Assembly: GCA_041658605.1 (NCBI GenBank)
Contig: JBAZZU010000009.1
Location: 6,904-70,903 of the forward strand
From: JBAZWE01 sp041658605
Lineage (GTDB): Bacteria; Actinomycetota; Thermoleophilia; BMS3ABIN01
Direction: 5' to 3'
DNA length: 64,000 nt
The stretch's first letter is position 1. Each line of letters opens with the position of its first letter. Below, in pieces: positions 1-8,408 of the stretch. A model generated the notes under the pieces. It did no database searches and had not been told where the DNA came from. It worked only from the letters and a program-made list of their open reading frames with translations. The position numbers and the translations under genes are program-made.

Positions 1-84
1 TACTTCAGGCTGGGTTTGTTTGAGCGCCGCAACGATTAATCATTCAATCCGGCCGGCGACAAGGCGGGAGCCCCGCGGGTTCAT

Positions 85-1104
85 CTATTCCTTAAGGAGG
101 GCGGCAGCCTCTTCCGGAGGTACGGTGTTGACCCAGACTCCCGCTCCGAGCTCAAGTCCGCCCGCCATCGTAAGTCGTGGCAGTATCTCGATATGCCAGT
201 GATAGGGACGGGACTCTCCGTGCAGGGGGTACGTGTGGATCCAGTAATTGAACGGCGGGTCGCCCAGACGCTCCTTGTAGCGGACGAGGAGGTCCGTCAA
301 CACCCGGGATAGCTCCTCGAGGTTCTGGTTCTTTTCAAACGACGGCTGGTGATTTTTTGGCACGATCCACGATTCGTACGGCAGCCTTGACGCAAACGGG
401 CTGAATACGAGGAAATTTTCCGTCGACATGATCACCCGGGAATTCTTTTCCTGCTCCTCGCGAACGATGTCACAGAGAATGCAGCCTACGCGGCCGGGAT
501 TGCCGAAGGCGAAACCGTCCATCTCCATGTCCACGGTCGGCGGGATGAACGGTAGCCCGAAAAGCTGCGAATGTGAATGTTCCAGGGAAGAGGCCGCCGC
601 CGCCTTGTGGTTGCGGATGATATGTACGTATGAAGTCCGGCCCCCGTCCTTGTGGGCCTGGATGCGGTCACGATACATCTCCAGCATGGCCTGGACCTGA
701 TGGGCGCCGATGTCCCATGGGGTCTTGTTGTGATCGGGGGTATCGACGATGACCTCGCTCGAGCCCACCGCGGGGCGCAGGTCCGGCGATACTGCGCGCT
801 CGCCACCACCACCGGGGACATCGCTGACAAGAATAGGAAATTTGTTAGGCATCGTACGGACCTTCCAGCCCGGCGTATCACACTCTCCCTCGGGCCGGTT
901 GGCGCAGATCTCCGGCGGCGTGCGTTCTTCGCGGCCGGGGCAGAAGGGGCATTGGTCGTCAGGCTGGTCCTTGCCCGGTTCGGGTCCCGGGGCATGGGGG
1001 CGTTTTCCGCGGCCCGCTGCCAGGATGACCCACTCCGAGGTAATGGGGTCTCGTCTCAGTTCCGGCTGTACGGGCAGATCCGGCTGCTTTGTATCCTCCG
1101 CCAC
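85..1104 (-). CDS. galT: Galactose-1-phosphate uridylyltransferase
   Basis: The 339-residue product resembles the GalT branch of the HIT superfamily, which transfers UMP between UDP-glucose and galactose 1-phosphate in the Leloir pathway. A Zn-type CPFC pair lies at residues 52-55. The catalytic motif reads HSHSQ at 176-180, with Ser where most GalT have Pro (HPHxQ); the nucleophilic His178 and Gln180 are kept. The N-terminal RRDPITSEWVILA stretch is also typical. Length is normal for the family. No other galactose gene is nearby, so it may act on another sugar 1-phosphate (some relatives are ADP-glucose phosphorylases). Family assignment is firm, substrate is not. Confidence 0.9.
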   Translation of the reverse strand: MAEDTKQPDLPVQPELRRDPITSEWVILAAGRGKRPHAPGPEPGKDQPDDQCPFCPGREERTPPEICANRPEGECDTPGWKVRTMPNKFPILVSDVPGGGGERAVSPDLRPAVGSSEVIVDTPDHNKTPWDIGAHQVQAMLEMYRDRIQAHKDGGRTSYVHIIRNHKAAAASSLEHSHSQLFGLPFIPPTVDMEMDGFAFGNPGRVGCILCDIVREEQEKNSRVIMSTENFLVFSPFASRLPYESWIVPKNHQPSFEKNQNLEELSRVLTDLLVRYKERLGDPPFNYWIHTYPLHGESRPYHWHIEILPRLTMAGGLELGAGVWVNTVPPEEAAALLKE

Positions 1105-1110
1105 CCGGTC

Positions 1111-1419
1111 TCAGCCAGCCCAGGGTTCTAGGGTCCACTCGCCGGTCCCGGCGTCGAGGGCTATGTCGTAGCTTCTGCCGTCATGCGCGTGAACGCGGAA
1201 GAGCGTCTTTAAGTGACGCCCCTCGGCGGCCTCGACCTGCCAGCGTTTCTTGACCGACAGGACCGTGAGCTTCTTTCCGTCGAGCTCAAACGAGCGTGGC
1301 GACTCGTCCTTCTTGAATCCGGACCAGGCATGGACGGTTATGGGCCTGCTTTTTGATTTGTCTGTACCGGCGCCGGCGTCTCTTGCCTTGTCCGGCTGTA
1401 CTTTCTTTTGAATCGACAT
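1111..1419 (-). CDS. Small conserved hypothetical protein
   Basis: Predicted product of 102 residues, beginning MSIQKK. A longer frame opens at 1473, but a strong GAGGGAGG ribosome-binding site lies just upstream of the ATG at 1419, which decides the start. The N-terminal third is charged and probably disordered. The rest looks like a small beta-rich domain with phrases such as ITVHAWSGFKKDESPRSF and GRSYDIALDAGTGEWTLE. There is no signal peptide, membrane segment or Cys pair. It lies 6 bases upstream of galT on the same strand, so the two may be co-transcribed. No function can be assigned. Confidence 0.7.
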   Translation of the reverse strand: MSIQKKVQPDKARDAGAGTDKSKSRPITVHAWSGFKKDESPRSFELDGKKLTVLSVKKRWQVEAAEGRHLKTLFRVHAHDGRSYDIALDAGTGEWTLEPWAG

Positions 1420-1494
1420 GGTAGCCTCCCTCTTTTCGGACGGGCCGGTCTCCTGGATTATTTCAAACCGCAACCGCGTCCCGGTCAGCGAACA

Positions 1495-2724
1495 TTATAA
1501 CGGGTTATGCGTGTTTGGCACAGGCGTAGCCGGTCCGGGGTTCTGGCGCATGGCCATCAGAAGCACCAGCATGGCTGTCAGCCCCGTCGCCGCTCCAAAG
1601 AAGAACGGCGTCCGTGCTCCCGCCGCGTCCCATAAAAGGCCCGCGGTCAGGCTGGAAAAGAAAGTCAGTATGCCGGTAAGCGTATTGTAGGTGCCGAGAG
1701 CCGTGCCAGCAGCCTCACGCGGAGCCATGTCGGCGACGAAAGCTTTCCCTACCCCTTCTGTCATCGCCATGTAGAGTCCATAGATGGTAAAGAGCGGCCA
1801 GACCGCCATTGAGTCACCGGCAAGAGCGAAGCCCAGATAGACCAGGGAAAAAACGAGGAAGCCCGCGGCGATCACGCGCCGCCGGCCGATGCGGTCCGAC
1901 AGCGAGCCTGCCGGCATGGAAAAAACGCCGTATACAAGATTATAGATAACATAGGCAAAAACGGCTGCCATGGCTGAGAGCCCGAGGTCCCTGGCCCTGA
2001 GGATGATGAATGCGTCGCTGGAATTGCCGATTGCGAAGATGGCGCTGGCGAGCAGGAACAGTTTGAAGCGGCGGTCGAATTGCGACAGCGACAGGCGGGG
2101 CGGATGCCCGTGTGAGTGGTCGCGCTTTCTTTCGCGGATAAAAAAAAGACTGACTACGCCGAGTGCGCCGGGAATCGCCGAGAGGAGGAATATCGTGCGG
2201 TAGCGCTCCCCGATCAATGCCAGGGCTACAAGCGCAAGCAGCGCCCCCAGCGAGGCGCCCGCCGTATCGGCCGCGCGGTGGAAGCCGAAGACACGGCCGC
2301 GGGTGGCCGGTTCCGATGAATCGGCGATGAGCGCGTCGCGCGGCGCGACGCGAATCCCCTTCCCCAGCCGGTCGCCGAACCTCAGGGCGAGGACCATGGG
2401 CCAGGCAAAGGCGGCGGCCAGCAGCGGTTTGGCGACGGCGGAGATGCCGTACCCGATGATCGTCAGCGGCCTGCGCCGAGGCATGCGGTCCGACAGCCAG
2501 CCTGAGTAGACCTTGAGGATGCTGGCAGTGCTCTCAGCTATCCCCTCGATAAGGCCCACAACTGCGAAGGGAGCGCCGAGAACGGAGGTCAGGAAGAGCG
2601 GAACCAGCGGGTAGACGATCTCGCTGGAGAGGTCGGTAAGAAAGCTGGTTATTCCCAGGATGAAGACATTGCGGCTGATGCCGGGGACGGGAGATTCCGG
2701 ATCGGGGTTTTTGGGAGGCGTCAT
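1495..2724 (-). CDS. Major facilitator superfamily transporter
   Basis: About 409 residues with roughly twelve hydrophobic segments in two six-helix halves. The MFS loop 2-3 signature appears as GWLSDRMPRRRPLT and is repeated in the second half as GSLSDRIGRRRVI. It is probably a proton-coupled efflux permease of the inner membrane; substrate unknown. A GTG-initiated frame reaches back to 2757 but would run into an inverted-repeat element. The ATG at 2724 has GGAG seven bases upstream and is preferred. It is followed on the same strand by the small hypothetical gene and galT. Confidence 0.88.
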   Translation of the reverse strand: MTPPKNPDPESPVPGISRNVFILGITSFLTDLSSEIVYPLVPLFLTSVLGAPFAVVGLIEGIAESTASILKVYSGWLSDRMPRRRPLTIIGYGISAVAKPLLAAAFAWPMVLALRFGDRLGKGIRVAPRDALIADSSEPATRGRVFGFHRAADTAGASLGALLALVALALIGERYRTIFLLSAIPGALGVVSLFFIRERKRDHSHGHPPRLSLSQFDRRFKLFLLASAIFAIGNSSDAFIILRARDLGLSAMAAVFAYVIYNLVYGVFSMPAGSLSDRIGRRRVIAAGFLVFSLVYLGFALAGDSMAVWPLFTIYGLYMAMTEGVGKAFVADMAPREAAGTALGTYNTLTGILTFFSSLTAGLLWDAAGARTPFFFGAATGLTAMLVLLMAMRQNPGPATPVPNTHNPL

Positions 2725-2749
2725 ATAAAAACTCCGGTTTCGACTTGAA

Positions 2750-2825
2750 GGGGACACCTTACTTAATTCGTACCCTGACTTTCAATAACCTGTACACACT
2801 TTCATGAATTAAGTAAGGTGTCCCC
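2750..2825. repeat. Inverted-repeat element (REP/MITE-like) with 20-bp perfect arms
   Basis: Left arm 2750-2769 (GGGGACACCTTACTTAATTC) and right arm 2806-2825 are exact reverse complements, separated by 36 bases. The GGGGACAC...TTACTTAA arm resembles the palindromes that accompany REP-associated tyrosine transposases (RAYT/Y1 family). No transposase is in the window. It fills the gap between the MFS gene and the phosphoesterase gene. A related half-sequence occurs at 15510. Confidence 0.75.
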
Positions 2826-2827
2826 GG

Positions 2828-3538
2828 TCAATGCGGCGGCATCTTCGCATGCTTGAGTATGTAGGCCAGCTCGTCGATGGCGGCTTTTTCGAGCGGCAGC
2901 TTCCTGAGACTGGCGACCGCTGATTTGACGTCATATTTTACCCGCTTCAGCTCGACCCGACCGTCTTCGAGTACGGCATAACTCGCCTTGGCAATGCCGT
3001 CCCGCGGCTGGCCGACGCTGCCGACATTTACGAGCAGACGCCCCCCGATCTCTTTCATGAACGGCATGTGGGTATGCCCTGTCAGCAGGATGTCGGCCTG
3101 TGAAAGCTCGAGTTCGGCCTTCAGATCCGCATCGCTCGTATCCGGGAAGAGATAGCGGAAGAGATTGTCGCTAGGGGCCCCGTGCACCGCGCAAACTTTA
3201 AGCCCGTCGAGGTCGAGTGTTACGATGGTCTCAGGCCTGCCTGTCCAGTCGATCTGCTCACGGCTGAGCACCTGCCGCATATATTCGCGGGTGATCACGG
3301 ACAGGTGTTTGAAGGCACTGCCGCAGGCACAGTCGACCCAGAACGCCAGGGCGTTGTCGTGGTTGCCGCGGACACGAACCAGTGGTATTTCCAGCTTCCT
3401 GAGGTATTCGATGCAGGCGGCGGGGCCGGGGCCGTAATCGACGATATCACCCAGGCATATGACCGAGTCGCACGGCTCTTCGATAGCCATCAGCGCGTCG
3501 ATGTTGGCATGGATATCGGAGATGACCAGCGTTCTCAA
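2828..3538 (-). CDS. Calcineurin-like metallophosphoesterase (YfcE/MJ0936-like)
   Basis: A 236-residue protein with all metal-binding blocks of the metallophosphoesterase fold in order: DIH near residue 8, GDIVDYGP near 30, GNHDN near 58, and GHTHMP near 155 followed by NVGSVGQPRDG. These residues hold a two-metal centre that hydrolyses phosphodiesters or phosphomonoesters. The architecture matches small cytoplasmic phosphodiesterases of the YfcE group, but the substrate cannot be read from sequence. It begins 3 bases after the spermidine-synthase-like gene on the same strand, so the two are probably one transcript. Confidence 0.88.
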   Translation of the reverse strand: MRTLVISDIHANIDALMAIEEPCDSVICLGDIVDYGPGPAACIEYLRKLEIPLVRVRGNHDNALAFWVDCACGSAFKHLSVITREYMRQVLSREQIDWTGRPETIVTLDLDGLKVCAVHGAPSDNLFRYLFPDTSDADLKAELELSQADILLTGHTHMPFMKEIGGRLLVNVGSVGQPRDGIAKASYAVLEDGRVELKRVKYDVKSAVASLRKLPLEKAAIDELAYILKHAKMPPH

Positions 3539-3541
3539 GAG

Positions 3542-5029
3542 CTACTCCTGCCCCTGGGTGGCGTAATTGACGATCATCTGGTCTGTGAGCCATTCCACCG
3601 GAGCCTTGTCGTCGGTAAGGATAGTGCCTCCCGGCGGGACTTCCACAAGGCGCGGCGCCAGGAAACGCGCCAGTTTTGCCACTTCCGGTGGCATGACGCC
3701 GTCTCTGCCTGCAAGATCCGTCGCCAGTGTCTCCTCTCTGGTCGCTACGACCAGCTGATTGAACTGCCCGGTCTCGAACGTATATGCGGACGGGAAGACA
3801 TCGCGCATCGTCGCCGCGATGGCATCGGCGACGGCGTTGTCCCCGGGGGTCTTTCCAACGTTAATAATGACGACGCCACGGTCGCTCAAGTGGTCGGAGA
3901 TCTCACGGAAGAACTCGCGGGTCGTCAGGTAAAAAGGGATATAGGGTTGGCGGAAGGCGTCGACGGCGATGAGGTCCCAGGTCTTGTCGCTGGTCTTGAG
4001 GTAGGGCCGTCCGTCGGTCACGTGCAATGTCAGGCCGGGCTCGTTCATGTCGAAGTACCTCCGGCCCGCCTCGACGACGTCGGGATCGATCTCAACCCCG
4101 TCGATTTTGATATCCGGGTAGAAATATGTCAGTTGCCGTGGTATGGTGCCGGCTGCGTTGCCGATGACGAGCGCGCTTTCGGGCGATTTGGCGGAAGCAA
4201 ACCACGGGGCCACGCTGAAATAATCCCAGTAAGCTCCGGTCAGCAGCCGGTCCGGGTTATAGATGGAATGTACTGCCCAACCCTCGTTGAGTTTTAAATA
4301 CCTGGTGCCGCTCTTCTCGGTGACCTGGATGTAATGGTATGGAGACTCGGTTTCGAAGATGCTGCTGGCGTCCGGTTTGATCGCCCCCTGGGGTATTGCA
4401 ATACCGGCAAGCAGGACAAGCGGGGCACCGACGAAGATTCTGCGCCCCAGTCCTGCCGCTGAAACCGCCGCCAGCGCACCGGCGAAGACGAGCATCGTGT
4501 TCCTGGTCCCGATCCAGGGAATTAGCAAGAGCACCGGCAGGAATGTCCCCACGATGCTGCCGACCGTCGAGAGCGCGTAGAGGCTTCCGGAAACGTTGCC
4601 CGCGGTCTCGACCCCGGTCACCCGCAGGCGGATGGCGAACGGGGCCACCATCCCCAGGATGGTCACCGGAACGGCGAACAGGAGTACGGTGACGGCGAAA
4701 GATCCGATGAACGCGCCGGCTGAGATCTGCTCGAGTCCCCTGATGGCCAGCCCCATGATCGGGCGTGCGATAAAGGGAAGGATCGCGATGGACACGGCCG
4801 CCGCCATCGTCAGCGTGCATAGCAGGCGCGGTTCCGGCCTGCGGTCGGCGAGCCTGCCGCCGAGGTAGTAGCCCGCCGTGAGGTATATGAGGATCAGGCC
4901 GATCAGGTTGGCCCAGATGTAGAGGGAGTTGCCGAAGTACGGCGCCATCAGCCGCGAGGCCGACATCTCGGTGGCCATGGTCGTCATGCCGGCTGTGAAT
5001 ACCAGTATGTACAGCAGCGCGCGAGGCAA
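3542..5029 (-). CDS. Membrane-anchored spermidine synthase-like fusion protein
   Basis: A 495-residue two-part protein. Residues 1 to about 215 form six or seven hydrophobic helices beginning with an ATEMSASRLMAPYFG motif seen in fused MFS/spermidine-synthase proteins. The C-terminal part is a Rossmann methyltransferase/aminopropyltransferase domain with VIGNAAG, GVEIDP and DLIAVDAF blocks. The nucleotide-binding glycine motif is degenerate, so true polyamine synthesis is uncertain. It starts at a TTG immediately after the fxsA stop codon, indicating translational coupling. Fold assignment is confident, reaction unknown. Confidence 0.82.
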   Translation of the reverse strand: MPRALLYILVFTAGMTTMATEMSASRLMAPYFGNSLYIWANLIGLILIYLTAGYYLGGRLADRRPEPRLLCTLTMAAAVSIAILPFIARPIMGLAIRGLEQISAGAFIGSFAVTVLLFAVPVTILGMVAPFAIRLRVTGVETAGNVSGSLYALSTVGSIVGTFLPVLLLIPWIGTRNTMLVFAGALAAVSAAGLGRRIFVGAPLVLLAGIAIPQGAIKPDASSIFETESPYHYIQVTEKSGTRYLKLNEGWAVHSIYNPDRLLTGAYWDYFSVAPWFASAKSPESALVIGNAAGTIPRQLTYFYPDIKIDGVEIDPDVVEAGRRYFDMNEPGLTLHVTDGRPYLKTSDKTWDLIAVDAFRQPYIPFYLTTREFFREISDHLSDRGVVIINVGKTPGDNAVADAIAATMRDVFPSAYTFETGQFNQLVVATREETLATDLAGRDGVMPPEVAKLARFLAPRLVEVPPGGTILTDDKAPVEWLTDQMIVNYATQGQE

Positions 5030-5494
5030 CTAGTCTTCCAGTTCCCTGCGGCGCTGTTCCGGTTCGTAAGTGTGGTCTTCGGAGTCGGGCCCGTAGGGCT
5101 CGTCGGGAGTGAGGATGCGGATCGTCTTGTGCTCGATCGCGCGCATGAGGCGGCGTTTGGCAAACAGTCGTACGATGCGCCTTACCGGAGGCAGAAGAAG
5201 CAGCAACCCCACGATATCGGTGATATAGCCGGGTGTAAGCAGGAGCAGGGCGCCGGCGAGGATCATCGCCCCGTCGATCAGCGAGTCCCCGGGCATCTTG
5301 CCGAAGCGGAGCTCGTCCTGGATCCGCGCGACGACCGCGTAGCCCTGGCGTTTTGCCAGCGCCGCACCCGCGACGCTGATAACGAGCAGCACCAGGATCG
5401 TCACGCCATAACCAAACTGCGAGCCGATCTCGATGATGACCAGCAGCTCGAGCAGGGGGACCGTTATGAATAATGCCAGCATGATCATGAACAT
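5030..5494 (-). CDS. fxsA: FxsA family membrane protein
   Basis: A 154-residue protein with hydrophobic helices at about 1-20, 25-45 and 75-105. It carries the family hallmark LLLTPGYITDIVGLLLLLPP followed by a basic stretch. FxsA is a cytoplasmic membrane protein first known for relieving phage T7 exclusion by F plasmid in Escherichia coli; its normal role is unclear. The acidic and basic C-terminal tail faces the cytoplasm. It abuts the downstream membrane fusion gene without a gap. Identification is strong from the Pro-Gly-rich central motif. Confidence 0.88.
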   Translation of the reverse strand: MFMIMLALFITVPLLELLVIIEIGSQFGYGVTILVLLVISVAGAALAKRQGYAVVARIQDELRFGKMPGDSLIDGAMILAGALLLLTPGYITDIVGLLLLLPPVRRIVRLFAKRRLMRAIEHKTIRILTPDEPYGPDSEDHTYEPEQRRRELED

Positions 5495-5557
5495 GGCATC
5501 AATTCTCTACCCGCTGATGGGGGAAATACAAACTGGTCAGGGGCAGAAACAGAACAA

Positions 5558-6067
5558 TCAGGCGATCAGCCCGCCAACCTCTTCGGCGACCAGCTCACAT
5601 ACACGCCTGACCGCCGCTTCCACCGATGGAGAAAGACGCCGGTCGTCGGGGATGACGCTGGCCACCTGCACGGCGAAGACGATCACCTCGGGGTCGGCGC
5701 CCAGGAGGCGCGCGTTGGTCACGAGATGGGGCACGCCCATGCCGTGGATGTTGTTGGAGCGCAGGTTCATGACGTCGGCTTCGTCCGGGTTGAAGCGGAA
5801 GATGGCTCCGGGCTCGGCACTGGCGTCGATTGCGTCGATCACCATGACCACATCGGAATCGAGGAAGTGTTTGAGCAGCCCCATGCCGGCGGTGTTGCCG
5901 ATTACTACATTGACGTTCGGACCGAGGGCCTGAGCGTCAAGCTCCTCGACCACGAAGATGCCCAGGCCGTCATCACCCATGAGGGTGTTGCCGACGCCGA
6001 GGATGGTGACAGAGGGGGCGGCGCCTTCGGCGCCGCCCCCGTCGACTTTATTCAATTGATCCGGCAC
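5558..6067 (-). CDS. hyaD: [NiFe] hydrogenase maturation endopeptidase (HyaD/HycI family)
   Basis: A 169-residue protease that should remove the C-terminal peptide of the hydrogenase large subunit after nickel insertion. The family motifs are present: GVGNTLMGDDGLG near residue 24, VIDAIDAS near 77 and a His in the GMGVPHL segment near 110. These supply the acidic and His nickel ligands; Asp replaces the Glu of HybD, as in HycI. It is the last gene of the small-large-cytochrome-protease order. Only one of the two large subunits in this window keeps a cleavable tail, so its substrate is probably the upstream Sec-containing subunit. Confidence 0.88.
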   Translation of the reverse strand: MPDQLNKVDGGGAEGAAPSVTILGVGNTLMGDDGLGIFVVEELDAQALGPNVNVVIGNTAGMGLLKHFLDSDVVMVIDAIDASAEPGAIFRFNPDEADVMNLRSNNIHGMGVPHLVTNARLLGADPEVIVFAVQVASVIPDDRRLSPSVEAAVRRVCELVAEEVGGLIA

Positions 6068-6119
6068 TCGCCCGGCCGCTCGCTGTTTTCCCGTTCGACG
6101 TTCCCAAACCGGATGGCAT

Positions 6120-6773
6120 TTATGACCGTTTCGGCGGCGCGTTCTTGCCCTCGCGCCAGGCGAACATCAGCGGCAGCTCACGCGCCACTTCGGCGATGAC
6201 CAGATACAGGTGGATAGCCGCGGTACAGATGAATATCCACATCAGCAGATAGTGGTAGCTCTTCATCGCCGCCAGGCCGCCCATCGAATATGTAAAGGAT
6301 TCGAAGAAGGGCTTTGTCGGAGACCAGAGGCACAAGCCCGTAAGCGTTATCAGCGGTATGAATACAAACGCCCACAGGAGGTACATGCTCTTCTGCAGCG
6401 GGTTGAACTTGTATACCGAGGGGTACGTATTGCGCAGGAACAGGTAGTACTTGATCGTATCCCGCGCGGTGCCCTCGCCCTCGTGTCTGAACAGGCTGAA
6501 CCAGTGGTAGTCTTTTCTCTTCACGCGGCCTCCGGGCGGCGCCGAGCCGGCGCCGAAGAAAGCCCAGTAAATGCGGATAACGGTCGCGAACAGGAACGTC
6601 CACATCGCAACCTGATGAATAGATTCAGCATAACCCATGAAGCCGCTGAAGAACGGACTGTGGATATAGAAGCCCGTGAAGATCAGCAGCACCAGCGACA
6701 CCATGTGAACAGCGTGCATGATGATAGCCGGCCGCGGGTGTTCTTCTCTTGTGGGCGGGATGCCTCTGGACAT
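6120..6773 (-). CDS. hyaC: Ni/Fe-hydrogenase b-type cytochrome subunit
   Basis: A 217-residue integral membrane protein with four hydrophobic helices at about 15-40, 52-72, 125-150 and 168-195. His residues suited to bind two b haems lie in helices near residues 20, 23 and 53 and in SYHYLLMW and AIHLYLV. It anchors the exported hydrogenase and passes electrons to quinone. The start is only 6 bases beyond the TAG stop of the large subunit when its internal TGA is read through. That spacing is normal for this operon type and supports the readthrough. Confidence 0.88.
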   Translation of the reverse strand: MSRGIPPTREEHPRPAIIMHAVHMVSLVLLIFTGFYIHSPFFSGFMGYAESIHQVAMWTFLFATVIRIYWAFFGAGSAPPGGRVKRKDYHWFSLFRHEGEGTARDTIKYYLFLRNTYPSVYKFNPLQKSMYLLWAFVFIPLITLTGLCLWSPTKPFFESFTYSMGGLAAMKSYHYLLMWIFICTAAIHLYLVIAEVARELPLMFAWREGKNAPPKRS

Positions 6774-6779
6774 GGCCGC

Positions 6780-8408
6780 CTACCTTACCTGGAACTTGAG
6801 GACTTTGTTGGATTTCGGTTCAATCACGTGAACCGCGCACGCCATTCATGGATCGAATGTGTGAACGGTTCGCAATATCTCCAGCGGTTTGGCCGGATCG
6901 GCGACCGGTGTTCCAACCAGCGCTTCCTCGACCGGTCCCCGCACTCCCTTGTCGTCACGCGGTGACAGGTTCCAATTGGAGGGCGGCACCGCGGCATAGG
7001 TGTCGATCTTTTCGCCCTTTATCTTCGTGTAATGGGAAAGCGCGCCGCGCGGGGCGTCCCAGCCGCTCTGGCCGGTGCCGTCCTTGCTGAAATCGATCTC
7101 GTTGTAGACATTGGTCTCGCCCTTGCCGATATTGTCGAGCAGCTCGTCGGCCCAGCGCAGGGCGTTGTCGGAATTCACCTTGGCCTTGATCACGCGCGCC
7201 GCGACCCGTCCGAGGTTGGAAAGCAACACCGTCGGGTTTCCTGCCTGCCCGACAGCCGCCAGGGTATCGTCGACCAGCTTCTTGACCTCGGGCCTGCCCG
7301 CAAGGTATGCGACCAACACCTGGGCCAGCGGGCCGACTTCCATGGGCCTGTCTTCCTTGCCATAACGGACCGCCTGGGTCCAGTCGTACTTGCCCTCCGG
7401 CAGTCCCTCGCCTTCCATCGGCGGCATCTTTGTGAAATTGATCGGCTCCTGTCCTACGTCCAGCGGATGCTTGCCGGCGCCGACGCCGTCGTCGAACCAG
7501 GAGTGCTTGGTGTACTGCCGCACATCGTTGAGATCGACTTTCTCCAGCGCCAGCTTGCCGTCGAAAATGCCTCCGCGCGGGAAGAGCCGGTCGTACGGGT
7601 CCTGGCTTTTTTCGTCCAGAACGCCCCAGGTGAGGAAATTGCCGACGCCCTTGCCGTAGGTGGCAAGGTCGAGGTAATAGGGCGCGATGGCCAGCAGGTC
7701 GGGCACCATCACGGTGTCGATGAAGGTCTTGATGTCGGCCATCTGTGATTTGTAATACTCGATTTCCTCGATGCCGGGCATCTGCGTGACTCCACCCGGA
7801 ACATAGTTGTTGATCATCGGATAGCGTCCGCCGAGCATGGCGCCGGCGTCGCAGGCTTTCTGCTGGATCTCCAGCGCCTGCAGGTAATGTGCCGTGATCT
7901 CAAGATCCATGTCCGGAGGCAGCATGTAGCCGGGGTGATCCCAGTACATGTTTGCGAAAGGCCCGAGCTGGCCGGAATCGACGATCGCCTTGACCTGCGC
8001 CTGAACCGCCTTGAGGCCGGGGGTCGTCGGATTTGCCTTGAGAGCGTTGGGTACGTTGACGTAATCGAAGCCGTTCAGCTGATAAAACCAGAGGATATGG
8101 TCATAACCCAGCTGTGTGGCCTCCATCATGTTCCTGATGAGCCTGGCGCTGTCGGGCATCTTGTCCATCCCCATCGCCGTCTCTACGGCCCGCACCGAGT
8201 TGAAGGCGTGCGGCGTCGGGCAGACACCGCAGATGCGCTGGGCGAACTGCCATATACCCTTGGGATCACGGTTCTTCATGAAGATCTCAAAACCGCGGAA
8301 CATCGTCGCTGTGTTCCAGGCGTCCGTTACCTTGCCGTTCTCCACCGTGCAGGTGATTCGAAGGTGGCCTTCTATGCGTGTGATCGGATCGATGACTACT
8401 TTTGTCAT
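6780..8408 (-). CDS. hyaB: [NiFeSe] hydrogenase large subunit, selenocysteine encoded by TGA
   Basis: The catalytic large subunit, 542 residues if TGA at 6846-6848 is read as selenocysteine. The N-terminal pair is RICGVC (Cys60, Cys63). A conventional reading ends after ...HTFDP at residue 520, losing two of four nickel ligands. Reading through gives D519-P520-U521-M-A-C524-A-V-H527, an exact DPCxxCxxH motif with Sec in the first Cys position as in Desulfovibrio [NiFeSe] enzymes. A 15-residue tail follows, ending at TAG 6780-6782; the neighbouring protease should cleave it after His527. A hairpin fitting the bacterial SECIS pattern follows the TGA. With the Tat-exported small subunit and cytochrome b it forms a group 1 uptake hydrogenase. 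No sel genes are in the window. Confidence 0.93.
6816..6835 (-). promoter_or_regulatory. Candidate bacterial SECIS hairpin
   Basis: Ten bases after the UGA codon, the mRNA holds CGGUUCA-CGUGAU-UGAACCG: a perfect 7-bp stem with a 6-base loop. The loop starts 17 bases after UGA and has G at its second position, as expected for bacterial SECIS elements bound by SelB. It lies inside the coding sequence for the C-terminal motif and tail, also as expected. Confidence 0.78.

Noticed and set aside
3182..4297. Long open frame (371 codons) on the plus strand
   Set aside because: It is fully antisense to the phosphoesterase and spermidine-synthase-like genes, whose motifs are clear; its own product has low-complexity composition and no motif.
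6846..8408. Reading the hydrogenase large subunit as truncated or a pseudogene
   Set aside because: The TGA is at the Sec position, the frame continues with conserved residues and a SECIS-like hairpin, and the operon is otherwise intact.
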